This document shows positions 52,563-61,362 of a stretch of 64,000 nucleotides of DNA, in pieces (the stretch's first letter is position 1; every line of letters starts with the position of its first letter). The stretch is from Flavobacterium sp. HSC-32F16. Its GTDB lineage: Bacteria > Bacteroidota > Bacteroidia > Flavobacteriales > Flavobacteriaceae. The notes beneath the pieces were generated by a model that saw only the letters and a list, made by a program, of their open reading frames with translations, ran no database searches and was not told the origin of the DNA. Both the position numbers and the translations under genes were made by a program. The stretch spans positions 558,001-622,000 of the forward strand of contig NZ_JALKAC010000002.1 in the NCBI RefSeq assembly GCF_024171645.1, written 5' to 3'.

Positions 52563-52733
52563 GGCGTTTTTGTCGCGAAGGCGCAAAGACACTAAGATTT
52601 TTTAAGATATAAAATCCGTTCAGAAATGAGCGGATTTTTTTTGTTATAGTCTTTTTTATTGTGGTTCAGGCAAGAAAAATTTTTGTCACTTTGTTTTTCT
52701 GAACCTTCATCTGAAAAAAAAGAACTCTTTTTC

Positions 52734-52763
52734 TTGCATATTTAAAATCTAATTCTACATTTG
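52734..52763 (+). promoter_or_regulatory. Promoter of the BlaI-type operon (TTG-N19-TACATTTG)
   Basis: TTG (52734-52736) and TACATTTG (52756-52763) are 19 bp apart, with the start codon 30 bp further. The -7 box lies inside the first BlaI-like dyad, so a bound repressor would cover it. Confidence 0.8.
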
Positions 52764-52767
52764 TAGA
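52754..52767. promoter_or_regulatory. BlaI-like operator 1: TCTACATTTGTAGA
   Basis: Perfect 6-bp arms around TT. The TACA-NN-TGTA core is the known half-site pattern of BlaI/MecI repressors. It overlaps the -7 box. Confidence 0.75.
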
Positions 52768-52773
52768 GGTCAA

Positions 52774-52787
52774 TCTATAATTGTAGA
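52774..52787. promoter_or_regulatory. BlaI-like operator 2: TCTATAATTGTAGA
   Basis: One position off the perfect dyad, centred 20 bp (about two helical turns) from operator 1 and just before the first gene. Confidence 0.65.
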
Positions 52788-52793
52788 GTAATT

Positions 52794-53222
52794 ATGAATT
52801 TTAAAAAACTCTTTTTACTAATTTTTTGCGGATTAATGCTTTTGAGTTGTAAAAGCAAACCGATCAATCAGAAAATTGATAAGAAAAAAGAAGGCGTTTG
52901 GATTGATACGTATTCGCAAGACGGAACAGTTTATAAATCCTATGAATTCTATAAAAATGATCTTCCGGTAAAAAAATGGAAAACGTACATTAACGGGAAA
53001 ATCTACAAAACAGAAAAATACAAAAAAGGAATCTGTATCGTGAAAAGTTATTACGAAAATGGAAAGCTGGAATCGAAAGGGAAAACAAAATTAGAAACGA
53101 ATTCGGTTGAAACGCATTGGTTTTATTTTGGAGAATGGAAGTTTTATTCGGACAAAGGAAAATTAAAAGAAATCAAAAATTACGATAAAGGAGAATTGAT
53201 TTCGGAACAAAATATTAAATAA
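52794..53222 (+). CDS. Lipoprotein with MORN-like repeats
   Basis: 142 residues. Lipobox LLIFCGLMLLSC. The mature part has MORN-type hairpins: GVWIDTYSQDGTVYKSYEFY, KNDLPVKKWKTYINGKIYKT, YYENGKLESKGKTK and WKFYSDKGKLKEIKNYDKGE. Repeat proteins of this kind (YwqK-like) often sit at the outer membrane and may act as immunity or binding proteins. It is the first gene behind the promoter and operators and lies 15 bp before the next gene. Confidence 0.75.
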   Translation: MNFKKLFLLIFCGLMLLSCKSKPINQKIDKKKEGVWIDTYSQDGTVYKSYEFYKNDLPVKKWKTYINGKIYKTEKYKKGICIVKSYYENGKLESKGKTKLETNSVETHWFYFGEWKFYSDKGKLKEIKNYDKGELISEQNIK

Positions 53223-53237
53223 ACTAACCTCTAAACC

Positions 53238-54194
53238 ATGAAAAAAATAATCGCACTTTCTTTTATTTTATTGAACTGCCTTTTCCTGCAGGCTCAAACT
53301 TATAAAGAATGGGTTCGTAAAGCAGATTCTTGTTATACGGCAAAAAACTATGAATTGTCTGTTTCGTATTATGATAAAGCTTTTAAAATAGAAAAGAAAG
53401 ACTTTCGGGACTTATACAACGCCGGCTGTTCTGCTTCTATGGCAAAAGAAAATAAAAAAGCATTTAAATGGCTGAATCTTTCTATTGATAACGGATATGA
53501 AAATATTACGCATATTAAAATTGACAATGATTTGAAGCCTTTGCACTCAGAAAAAGAATGGAATAAAACAATCGAAAAACTGCAAAAGAAATTAGATATC
53601 ATTGGAGCAAATTATGATAAAGTGCTTGAAAAAGAACTTGCAGAAATTTATACCGCAGATCAGGAAATTCGCGGAGAATTTATGAGTGTTTACAGAGCCT
53701 CAAAACCTGATAAAAAGAAAATTGACAGCATTGGTAAAATTATGCAAAGAAAAGACAGCATTAATCTTATTAAGGTTATGAAAATACTGGACGAAAGGGG
53801 CTGGTTAGGAAAAAATGTAGTGGGAACACAAGGAAATCAGACGTTATTTTTGGTTATTCAGCATTCTGATTTAGAATACCAGCAAAAGTATCTGCCTATG
53901 ATGAGAGAGGCGGTTAAAAATGGGAATGCAAATCCAGGGAATTTGGCCTATTTAGAAGATAGAGTAGCGTTGAGAGAAGGAAAAAAACAAATTTATGGCA
54001 GTCAGAGTTCAATGAATAAAAAGACGAATAAAATTCGTATATCACCAATGATAGATCCGGATAATGTAGACAAAAGGCGCGCAGAAGCAGGACTTGGCAC
54101 AATGGCCGAATATGCAGCAAAAATGAATATTGAATGGAATTTAGAGGAATATAAAAAAGAATTGTCTGAAACAGAAAAACTTGAAAAACAGTAA
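53238..54194 (+). CDS. Exported TPR plus DUF6624 protein
   Basis: 318 residues. Signal peptide MKKIIALSFILLNCLFLQAQ. Residues 24-75 hold TPR-type helices (WVRKADSCYTAKNYELSVSY, FRDLYNAGCSASMAKENKKA). The second half fits the DUF6624 pattern: EIYTADQEIRGEFMSVYRAS, ILDERGWLGKNVVGTQGNQT, LVIQHSDLEYQQKYLPMMRE, LAYLEDRVALREGKKQIYGS. Function unknown, probably periplasmic. It has 15-bp and 3-bp gaps to its operon neighbours. Confidence 0.65.
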   Translation: MKKIIALSFILLNCLFLQAQTYKEWVRKADSCYTAKNYELSVSYYDKAFKIEKKDFRDLYNAGCSASMAKENKKAFKWLNLSIDNGYENITHIKIDNDLKPLHSEKEWNKTIEKLQKKLDIIGANYDKVLEKELAEIYTADQEIRGEFMSVYRASKPDKKKIDSIGKIMQRKDSINLIKVMKILDERGWLGKNVVGTQGNQTLFLVIQHSDLEYQQKYLPMMREAVKNGNANPGNLAYLEDRVALREGKKQIYGSQSSMNKKTNKIRISPMIDPDNVDKRRAEAGLGTMAEYAAKMNIEWNLEEYKKELSETEKLEKQ

Positions 54195-54197
54195 ATC

Positions 54198-54572
54198 ATG
54201 ATACAACTATCAAACTCAGAAGAGCAATTAATGGAGCATTTATGGAAGCTTGAAAAGGCTTTTATGAAAGATTTGCTCGAAGCGTATCCGGAACCAAAAC
54301 CGGCAACAACAACTGTGGCGACGCTTTTGAAACGAATGATTGACAAGAAATTTGTAGCGTACAACGAATTTGGAAATTCGAGAGAATATTATCCGCTGGT
54401 AAAAAAAACAGATTATTTTGCAAAACACGTAAAAGGGCTGATTAGTAATTTCTTTAATAATTCGGCTTCGCAGTTTGCTTCTTTTTTTACAACCGAAACC
54501 AATTTGTCAGCATCGGAATTAGAAGATCTTAAGAAAATAATCGATTCTGAAATTCAAAAAAAGAAAAAATGA
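54198..54572 (+). CDS. BlaI/MecI/CopY-family repressor
   Basis: 124 residues. The winged-helix start is LSNSEEQLMEHLWKLEKAFM, KDLLEAYPEPKPATTTVATL and LKRMIDKKFVAYNEFGNSRE. The C-terminal dimer helix FFTTETNLSASELEDLKKII carries the cleavage region. Known relatives repress beta-lactamase or stress operons until a BlaR1-type protease inactivates them. It overlaps the M56 gene by 4 bp. Confidence 0.93.
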   Translation: MIQLSNSEEQLMEHLWKLEKAFMKDLLEAYPEPKPATTTVATLLKRMIDKKFVAYNEFGNSREYYPLVKKTDYFAKHVKGLISNFFNNSASQFASFFTTETNLSASELEDLKKIIDSEIQKKKK

Positions 54573-55795
54573 TAACCTATCTTTTAAAATCAGGAATACT
54601 GCTTTTTGTTTTTTATGCAGTGTATAAATTGTTGCTGGAAAACGAAAAAATGTTTCGTTTTAACAGGGCTTATTTGTTAGGAAGCCTAGCGCTTAGCTTT
54701 GTTCTTCCGTTAAATATTTTTTCGTTTGGATCTAAGTTTTTATTTGGAACAAAACTCATTCAACTTAATGAAGTGGTGATTCAAAAAAGCAGTCAAAATT
54801 TACAATCTATATCTTATAATGATTTTTTGGTTCCAATACTTGTTTCTATTTATGTTTTGATTGTTTTGTTTTTGATAATTAGATTTCTGTTGAATTTATA
54901 TTCATTTTACAAAAAGATAAAGGAGAGCAAAACAGATTTAATAAATGGCGAAAACGTGGTTTTGATTGATGATGCAGTTTTACCACATTCATTTTGGAAC
55001 ACAATTTTTATTAATAAAAGTGAATTTGAAAATGGTAAAATTCCAAATGAATTAATAATGCATGAAAAAGCACATTTGGTTCAAAAACATTCCTTAGATA
55101 TTCTATTTCTAGAAATTCTTCAAATCGCATTTTGGTTTAATCCTCTGATTATTTTGTATAAAAAAGCAATTAAACTAAATCATGAGTTTTTGGCCGATGA
55201 AGCGGTGAATAAACAGTTTAATTCGGTTTCAGATTATCAGAATTTGCTGCTTGATTTTGCTTCAAATAAAAAGACTATTTCGCTTGCCAGTAATATCAAC
55301 TATTTAATAACTAAAAAACGTTTACTTATGATGACCAAAAAAGAATCTCCGGTTAATACAGTCTTAAAGGTTGTAATTACCACTGTTATTTGTGTTTTTG
55401 TTTTGTTTATTTTTTCAGCAAAATCTTTAGCGCAGAAGGTGCAGGGAAAACCAGTTTCTGTTGAAAAAGAAAGTATTGAAGCAGCAGATACTATTGAAAA
55501 AAAACCTGAGTTTCCTGGAGGACTTATGGCATTTTACAAGTTTTTTGGTAAACATTACCAAATGCCTGCAGCTGCTGTAAAAGAAAAAATTCAAGGAAAA
55601 TTATTTATGCAGTTTATGGTTGAAGAAGACGGAAGCTTGTCTGAAATTAAAATTATAAAAAATCTTGGATATGGGCTGGGAGAAGAAGCAGAAAGAGTTT
55701 TAAAACTTTCCCCTAAATGGAATCCGGGAACGCAAGACGATAAACCTGTCAGAGTATTGTATGCATTGCCTATAACGATTACGTCACAAAACTAA
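54569..55795 (+). CDS. BlaR1-type M56 metallopeptidase fused to a TonB C-terminal domain
   Basis: 408 residues. Four or more membrane helices in the first third, then the zinc site MHEKAHLVQKHSLDILFLEI with a downstream ligand region NHEFLADEAVNKQFNS. A membrane helix (LKVVITTVICVFVLFIFS) follows. The C-terminus is a TonB domain (PEFPGGLMAFYKFFGKHYQM, KIIKNLGYGLGEEAERVLKL, PKWNPGTQDDKPVRVLYALP). In Bacteroidota this fusion replaces the penicillin sensor of classical BlaR1. It probably senses an envelope signal and cleaves the BlaI-type repressor. Confidence 0.9.
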   Translation: MITYLLKSGILLFVFYAVYKLLLENEKMFRFNRAYLLGSLALSFVLPLNIFSFGSKFLFGTKLIQLNEVVIQKSSQNLQSISYNDFLVPILVSIYVLIVLFLIIRFLLNLYSFYKKIKESKTDLINGENVVLIDDAVLPHSFWNTIFINKSEFENGKIPNELIMHEKAHLVQKHSLDILFLEILQIAFWFNPLIILYKKAIKLNHEFLADEAVNKQFNSVSDYQNLLLDFASNKKTISLASNINYLITKKRLLMMTKKESPVNTVLKVVITTVICVFVLFIFSAKSLAQKVQGKPVSVEKESIEAADTIEKKPEFPGGLMAFYKFFGKHYQMPAAAVKEKIQGKLFMQFMVEEDGSLSEIKIIKNLGYGLGEEAERVLKLSPKWNPGTQDDKPVRVLYALPITITSQN

Positions 55796-55819
55796 GACGT
55801 ATTATAAAATAATAAATAT

Positions 55820-56245
55820 ATGTACTTAGTTTTAAATTTCAAGAGATTAGTTTTTGTCCTGCTCTCTGTTTTCTTTAACAATTATAGCTTTTCTCAGGAA
55901 TCAGCAGCTAGTTCAAATAAAAAACATCCTAATTTTATTATGTGGAGAGAAGTTGAAATCAAACCTGAATTTATTGGCGGCATTGAGAAGTTTTACAAAT
56001 ATGTGGGTAACAACTTTCATGAGATCAATACTAATCTTTCGGGAAAAATAGTTGCAGAATTTATAATTGAAACTGATGGATGTCTGTCTAATTTTAAAAT
56101 TATAGAGAATGAACTGGGAGTAGAATCTGGAAAAGAATACATTCGTGTTTTGCAAAATTGTCCAAGATGGATTCCGGGTTATAACGATGATAAAAAAGTC
56201 AGAGTAAAACACCATCTGCCTATTATAATACAAAAAGGGATGTAG
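55820..56245 (+). CDS. Exported TonB C-terminal domain protein
   Basis: 141 residues. N-terminal signal-like segment (KRLVFVLLSVFFNNYSFSQ), then a stand-alone TonB_C domain (VEIKPEFIGGIEKFYKYVGN, KIVAEFIIETDGCLSNFKII, RVLQNCPRWIPGYNDDKKVR) closely parallel to the C-terminus of the preceding gene. It has no energy-coupling helix, so it may compete with or tune the fused domain. Last gene of the operon, 24 bp after the M56 stop. Confidence 0.75.
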   Translation: MYLVLNFKRLVFVLLSVFFNNYSFSQESAASSNKKHPNFIMWREVEIKPEFIGGIEKFYKYVGNNFHEINTNLSGKIVAEFIIETDGCLSNFKIIENELGVESGKEYIRVLQNCPRWIPGYNDDKKVRVKHHLPIIIQKGM

Positions 56246-56261
56246 TTAATAAAACAAAAAA

Positions 56262-56289
56262 ATCCGCTTCTAAAAAGATAGAAGCGGAT
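56262..56289 (-). terminator. Terminator for the saccharopine dehydrogenase-like gene
   Basis: Stem ATCCGCTTCT / AGAAGCGGAT; on the minus strand it is followed by T7, so it ends the minus-strand gene at 56333. Confidence 0.8.
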
Positions 56290-56332
56290 AAATAAACTAA
56301 AAAAAAATTCTAAAAATAAAAAAGAACCCAGA

Positions 56333-57697
56333 TTAAAATAAATCTGGATTGTATCCAAAATAAGGTACCGTTTGTTCGTTAAAAATAACACCGTACTCTT
56401 CTAATTCTTTTAAGATTGGTTCATAAACTTCTTTCTTTATAGGAAGCTGAACGCCGGGAGTTGTGATTTTTCCGTTTAAAATCAGCAATGTAGCAATTGC
56501 AACCGGAAGCCCTACTGTTTTTGCCATTGCGGTATAGGTTTGGTCGTCGCCAATACAAACCATTTTCGAATCGATTTGTTTTTTCTCGCCATTTAGTTCG
56601 TAACCAAATTTATGGTACATTACAATCATGTCTTTGTCTTCTGGCTCAAGAGCCCAGCTGTCGGTTAAGATTTTTTCTAAAATTTGAGCCGGAGTAGCAT
56701 TTGGAAGGTTTACTTTTTTGTCTGGGTTAAATAAATCCAGTTCTAAAAGTTTGTCCCACATAATATCGTCCTGATCAATTTTAAGTATAAAACGGGTTTT
56801 AATCTCAACAGAATCTGTAGGATGGTAAGGAAGAAAAGAATTTACAAACTGACGGTAACTCATATTCTGAGAATCTTCCATGATATAACTGTCATCGGTC
56901 ATTCCGAGCTGTACAAACATATTCCAGGCTTTGGAAAAACCAACTCTTCTAATTGTTCCTCGATATAAAGTCAAAACATCGTCTAAGCCGTAAATAGATC
57001 TGTATTTTAAAGAATCGCGGTTTGAATAGGCTTCAAATTTTCCGTAACCTTCAACTTCCAGAAATTCTGTCCGGCGAAACAAAGCGCTGTACGGAATGTA
57101 TTTATAAGTACCTTCCTGAATAAATTTGGCTGCACCGCCTTGTCCGGCCAGAACTACGTTTCTTGGCGCCCAGGTAAATTTATAATTCCATAAGTTATCA
57201 TCGCATTCCGGAGCTACTAAACCGCCGCAAAACGATTCAAACAAAAGCATATTGCCGCCTTTTGATCTAATCTCGTCAATAACTTTCATGGCGCTCATAT
57301 GGTCGATTCCGGGATCAAGACCAATTTCGTTCATGAAAATAAGGTTGTTCTTTTTGGCTTCTTCGTCCAGAGCCTGCATCGCATCACTTATATAAGATGC
57401 AGTTACAAGATGTTTTTTAAACTCGATGCAGTCTTTTGCAATTTCAATATGTAAATGTGCCGGAAGCATCGAAATTACAATGGAAGCTTTTTCTATCGCG
57501 GCTTTTCTTTCTTCTTTATTAAAAATATCTAAAGCAATTGGAGTCGCGTTGGGATGTTTCTGTGTTTTTTTCTCGGCCAAAGCCAAAGATAAATCGGCAA
57601 CGACAAGATGGAGGTTTTCGATTTCTGATTTTGCTAGTAAATAACGAATCAGCGAAGATGCTGATCTGCCGGCTCCAATTATTAAAATGCTTCTCAT
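56333..57697 (-). CDS. Saccharopine dehydrogenase family protein
   Basis: 454 residues. Rossmann start MRSILIIGAGRSASSLIRYL, then ADLSLALAEKKTQKHPNATP and IEKASIVISMLPAHLHIEIA. EIGLDPGIDHMSAMKVIDEI and LLFESFCGGLVAPECDDNLW are typical of saccharopine reductase/dehydrogenase. It probably acts in lysine catabolism or a related carboxyl-amine oxidoreduction. It lies alone. Confidence 0.9.
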   Translation of the reverse strand: MRSILIIGAGRSASSLIRYLLAKSEIENLHLVVADLSLALAEKKTQKHPNATPIALDIFNKEERKAAIEKASIVISMLPAHLHIEIAKDCIEFKKHLVTASYISDAMQALDEEAKKNNLIFMNEIGLDPGIDHMSAMKVIDEIRSKGGNMLLFESFCGGLVAPECDDNLWNYKFTWAPRNVVLAGQGGAAKFIQEGTYKYIPYSALFRRTEFLEVEGYGKFEAYSNRDSLKYRSIYGLDDVLTLYRGTIRRVGFSKAWNMFVQLGMTDDSYIMEDSQNMSYRQFVNSFLPYHPTDSVEIKTRFILKIDQDDIMWDKLLELDLFNPDKKVNLPNATPAQILEKILTDSWALEPEDKDMIVMYHKFGYELNGEKKQIDSKMVCIGDDQTYTAMAKTVGLPVAIATLLILNGKITTPGVQLPIKKEVYEPILKELEEYGVIFNEQTVPYFGYNPDLF

Positions 57698-57885
57698 AAC
57701 TCAAGTATTTAACACAAACATATTAAAATGTTATAAATATAACAAATTTAATTTGAAAAAATGTTAATCTTTAGGGACTTATATTGCTGTAAAAATATTG
57801 GTTTTAAAGATGAAATATTTTAAAAACTAAAATGAAAATTGGATAGGATGAAGTATTTTTGTTTAAAATTAAAAGTTTAGAAAAT

Positions 57886-58272
57886 ATGAAAAGAAGAATC
57901 GTTTTAACTGGTGCTTTTATAGGGATGTTAGCAATTATTTTTGGTGCTTTTGGAGCACATTTGCTAAAAAAATATTTATCTATAGAGGAGTTAAACACTT
58001 TTGAAGTTGGTGTTCGTTACCAAATGTATCATGCTCTTTTTTTACTTTTTCTTTCAACCCGAAAAGATATCGCTGAAAAAACCTTAAAAACAATCTACAA
58101 TTTAGTTGTTGCCGGTGTAGTTCTGTTTAGCGGATCGATCTATGTATTAGCTACAAAAAGTCTTACAGTTTTTGATTCTAAAATTATCGTATTCGCAACA
58201 CCTTTGGGCGGATTCTTATTAATTATTGGCTGGGCGGTATTATTTCTTACTATTTTGAGGAAAAAATCATAA
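57886..58272 (+). CDS. DUF423 membrane protein
   Basis: 128 residues from the ATG at 57886. Four hydrophobic segments and the DUF423 pattern: GAFIGMLAIIFGAFGAHLLK, FEVGVRYQMYHALFLLFLST, VAGVVLFSGSIYVLATKSLT and ATPLGGFLLIIGWAVLFLTI. Function unknown. The longer frame from 57859 adds nine non-conserved residues. Confidence 0.9.
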   Translation: MKRRIVLTGAFIGMLAIIFGAFGAHLLKKYLSIEELNTFEVGVRYQMYHALFLLFLSTRKDIAEKTLKTIYNLVVAGVVLFSGSIYVLATKSLTVFDSKIIVFATPLGGFLLIIGWAVLFLTILRKKS

Positions 58273-58476
58273 AATCCCGAAAAAAAAATTCTGTATTAAA
58301 ATTAATCTTTAATTTTGTCTCATAATTAACATATAAGGTTACTTATGTGAATTTTTATTGCTTTTTATCTCCTTTGATAAAAAATATAACAATTTGCAAA
58401 CTTGGGTTTTACACTTAAGTATTAGTAAAATTATATTTTGTTGCACCCAAAAAATAACACACACAACATTAAATTT

Positions 58477-60081
58477 ATGGACAATAACACACTTTTCGCG
58501 CAATCGATTTCGTTAAAAGAATTAGGAATAGAAAATGCAACGGTTCGTTACCAGTTATCAGCAGATGAATTACATGCAATAACTGTGCAATCAGGACAGG
58601 GTGTTGAGGCCTCTACAGGTGCTTTGGCAATTAATACAGGTGAATTTACAGGACGTTCTCCACAAGATCGTTTTATTGTAAAAGACAGCATTACAGAAGA
58701 TAAAGTATGGTGGGGAAATGTAAATATTCCGTTTGCACCAGAAGCTTTTGAGAAATTATACAATAAGGTAACCAAGTTTTTATCAGACAAAGAAGTTTTT
58801 GTTCGTGATGCTTATGTTTGTTCAGATCCAAATTACAGGTTAAATGTTCGCGTTGTAACCGAAACAGCCTGGTCAAATTTGTTTTGCTACAATATGTTCT
58901 TAAGACCAGAAGAGTCTGAACTGGCAAATTTTACTGCAGATTGGACTGTAGTTTGTGCGCCAAGTTTTATGGCAGATCCTGCTGTAGACGGAACACGTCA
59001 GTCTAACTTTGCTATTTTAGATTTTACTAAAAAAGTAGCTTTAATTGGCGGAACGGGTTATACAGGAGAAATGAAAAAAGGAATTTTCTCTGCTTTAAAC
59101 TTCATTTTACCGGTTTTTGAAAACACACTTCCAATGCATTGCAGCGCCAATGTTGGTAAAGATGGAGATACAGCCATTTTCTTCGGATTATCAGGAACAG
59201 GAAAAACAACTTTATCTGCAGATCCGGAACGTAAATTAATTGGTGACGATGAGCACGGATGGACTTCTGAAAATACGGTTTTCAACTTCGAAGGCGGATG
59301 CTACGCTAAAGTAATCAACTTAACTGAAGAAAATGAGCCGGACATTTTTAGAGCAATCAAAAAAGGAGCACTTTTAGAAAATGTGGTTTTCAAAGCAGGA
59401 ACTAATGAAGTTGATTTTGATGATGTTTCGATCACTCAAAATACTCGTGTAAGCTACCCAATAACACATATCGATAATATTCAGCCAGGTTCTATTGGTC
59501 ATAATCCAAAAAATATATTTTTCCTTACAGCAGATTCTTTCGGAATTCTGCCTCCTATTTCAAGATTAACTCCAGGACAGGCTGCTTACCATTTTATTTC
59601 TGGATATACAGCAAAAGTTGCGGGGACAGAAGCAGGAGTTACAGAACCACAGCCTAATTTCTCGGCTTGTTTTGGAGCGCCTTTCATGCCGTTGCATCCA
59701 ACAAAATATGCTGAAATGTTAAGCAAAAAAATGAAAGATGCTGATGTAAAAGTTTGGTTAATCAATACAGGATGGACTGGCGGTGCATACGGAACAGGAA
59801 GCCGTATGAAACTAAAATACACTCGTGCCATGATTACGGCTGCATTAAACGGAGAACTGGATACTGTAGAATACAAAAATCACGAAGTATTTGGAATTGC
59901 AAAACCACAATCTTGTCCTAACGTTCCTGAGGAAATTTTAAATCCTAGAAATACTTGGAAAGACAAAGATTTATATGATAAAAAAGCGTTAGAATTAGCT
60001 CAGAAATTCAAAGCTAATTTTGCGAAATTTGAAGAGTTTGCCAATGCCGAAATCTTGGCTGGCGCACCGATTACAGAATAA
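58477..60081 (+). CDS. pckA: Phosphoenolpyruvate carboxykinase (ATP)
   Basis: 534 residues from the ATG at 58477. Substrate loops TGEFTGRSPQDRFIV and SCFGAPFMPLHPTKYAEML. The kinase P-loop is FFGLSGTGKTTLSADPERKL, followed by the metal-binding IGDDEHGW and late RMKLKYTRAMITAAL. It makes phosphoenolpyruvate from oxaloacetate for gluconeogenesis. Upstream lies a promoter-like AT-rich stretch (TATATTTTG at 58432-58440) that is one base off the -7 consensus. Confidence 0.97.
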   Translation: MDNNTLFAQSISLKELGIENATVRYQLSADELHAITVQSGQGVEASTGALAINTGEFTGRSPQDRFIVKDSITEDKVWWGNVNIPFAPEAFEKLYNKVTKFLSDKEVFVRDAYVCSDPNYRLNVRVVTETAWSNLFCYNMFLRPEESELANFTADWTVVCAPSFMADPAVDGTRQSNFAILDFTKKVALIGGTGYTGEMKKGIFSALNFILPVFENTLPMHCSANVGKDGDTAIFFGLSGTGKTTLSADPERKLIGDDEHGWTSENTVFNFEGGCYAKVINLTEENEPDIFRAIKKGALLENVVFKAGTNEVDFDDVSITQNTRVSYPITHIDNIQPGSIGHNPKNIFFLTADSFGILPPISRLTPGQAAYHFISGYTAKVAGTEAGVTEPQPNFSACFGAPFMPLHPTKYAEMLSKKMKDADVKVWLINTGWTGGAYGTGSRMKLKYTRAMITAALNGELDTVEYKNHEVFGIAKPQSCPNVPEEILNPRNTWKDKDLYDKKALELAQKFKANFAKFEEFANAEILAGAPITE

Positions 60082-60102
60082 GGGCAATTACTAATTCAAA
60101 GT

Positions 60103-60135
60103 AAAAAAGCTGTTCAGTTATGAACAGCTTTTTTT
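60103..60135. terminator. Terminator after pckA
   Basis: Perfect 13-bp stem AAAAAGCTGTTCA / TGAACAGCTTTTT around GTTA, then T-run; usable by both converging genes. Confidence 0.9.
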
Positions 60136-60229
60136 GTTTCAGGTTTCAAGTTTCAGGTTGAGCGAAATAATTGTCAGTATGACACCAGATTTTAAGTCTT
60201 GATAAAACTTGAAACTGAAACAAAATCAA

Positions 60230-61288
60230 CTATTTTTTAGCTTCATCAATACGTTTCTGGATCAAATCCCACGCATAATAATGAAATGTCATTCCGTTGC
60301 TCATGGCTACGAAAAGTCCGTTTTTGTATTTTGGACCTAAGTTTACACTTGTAACATCGGCACCATCGCACTCAATTGTTGAGGTTGGAACTTCGGCTAA
60401 CAAAGGATAATTGTTTGGATTTCCGTTTGCACCTTCTCTCGGATAAACCATAAAAGAATTTGCCTGCTGATTTGATACTAAAATATATCCGGTAGAATCT
60501 GTTTTTTTGTAAATCGCAATTCCTTCGTGATCTGCTTTAAAATCTTTTTGACCAAAGAAAGCTAATTCTTTATTATCGTTTAAAGCAGGATCTGCTTTGT
60601 ATTTTCTAATTCCCACCTGTTCGTCGCAGTAGTAAACAAAACCTAATTCGTTATCAACAGCGATGGCTTCGATTTCTTTTTTACCGCTGTAAGTTCCAAA
60701 TTTACGAACCACTTTTGCAGCAGCAAATTTCCCGTTTCCATAAAGCTCATACTGCCATAAATAACTTCCGGAAGGACCTGTTTTTCTTCCTACAATCGCA
60801 AAAATCTTCTGATCGCCTGGTCGTGTGTATAGAGAAACTCCCATTGGGTCGCGTTGTGCTTCTCCTTCAAAAACTTCGATTCCCCCGTTATCAATCGGCT
60901 CTAAATCAGGAAGACTAAAAATTCTAATTTTGTTGCTTTCGCGTTCTGTTGTAACTGCAACATCAACTTTTTTTCCGTCAATGATCAATCCGTAAGCGAT
61001 ATCTACATTGTTTGGACGTTTTAGCGGAATTGATTTTTTAAGTATTTTTCCATTCAAATCAAAAGCATACAAACCACCGTCTGTATCTTTATCTGTTCCT
61101 ACAATAATACTTTTTGAAGCATCGGTTGGGTGAATCCAGATTGAAGGATCGTCAGTATCGTGAGGCAAGGCTTCGGTTACGGTAGTTGGTTTTACGGCAT
61201 TTGGTTGAATTGGCGCTAATTTATCGTCTTTACAAGCGGTGAATGAAAGGCTTAAAAGTAAAAAAGCAAGTATCGATTTATTGTTCAT
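60230..61288 (-). CDS. Beta-propeller phytase lipoprotein
   Basis: 352 residues. Lipobox LLSLSFTAC. The phytase propeller signature is visible: PHDTDDPSIWIHPTDASKSI, VGTDKDTDGGLYAFDLNGKI, RPNNVDIAYGLIIDG, VTTERESNKIRIFSLPDLEP, KEIEAIAVDNELGFVYYCDE and DHEGIAIYKKTDSTGYILVS. It releases phosphate from phytate at the cell surface with calcium. It starts 74 bp after the TonB receptor stop on the same strand and is probably co-transcribed. Confidence 0.92.
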   Translation of the reverse strand: MNNKSILAFLLLSLSFTACKDDKLAPIQPNAVKPTTVTEALPHDTDDPSIWIHPTDASKSIIVGTDKDTDGGLYAFDLNGKILKKSIPLKRPNNVDIAYGLIIDGKKVDVAVTTERESNKIRIFSLPDLEPIDNGGIEVFEGEAQRDPMGVSLYTRPGDQKIFAIVGRKTGPSGSYLWQYELYGNGKFAAAKVVRKFGTYSGKKEIEAIAVDNELGFVYYCDEQVGIRKYKADPALNDNKELAFFGQKDFKADHEGIAIYKKTDSTGYILVSNQQANSFMVYPREGANGNPNNYPLLAEVPTSTIECDGADVTSVNLGPKYKNGLFVAMSNGMTFHYYAWDLIQKRIDEAKK

Positions 61289-61362
61289 TTTGGTGTTTTA
61301 TTTTAAATGAATTAGACAGAACTGCTAAGTCCTGTCTAATTTAGTAGTTTTTAGTATTGATT

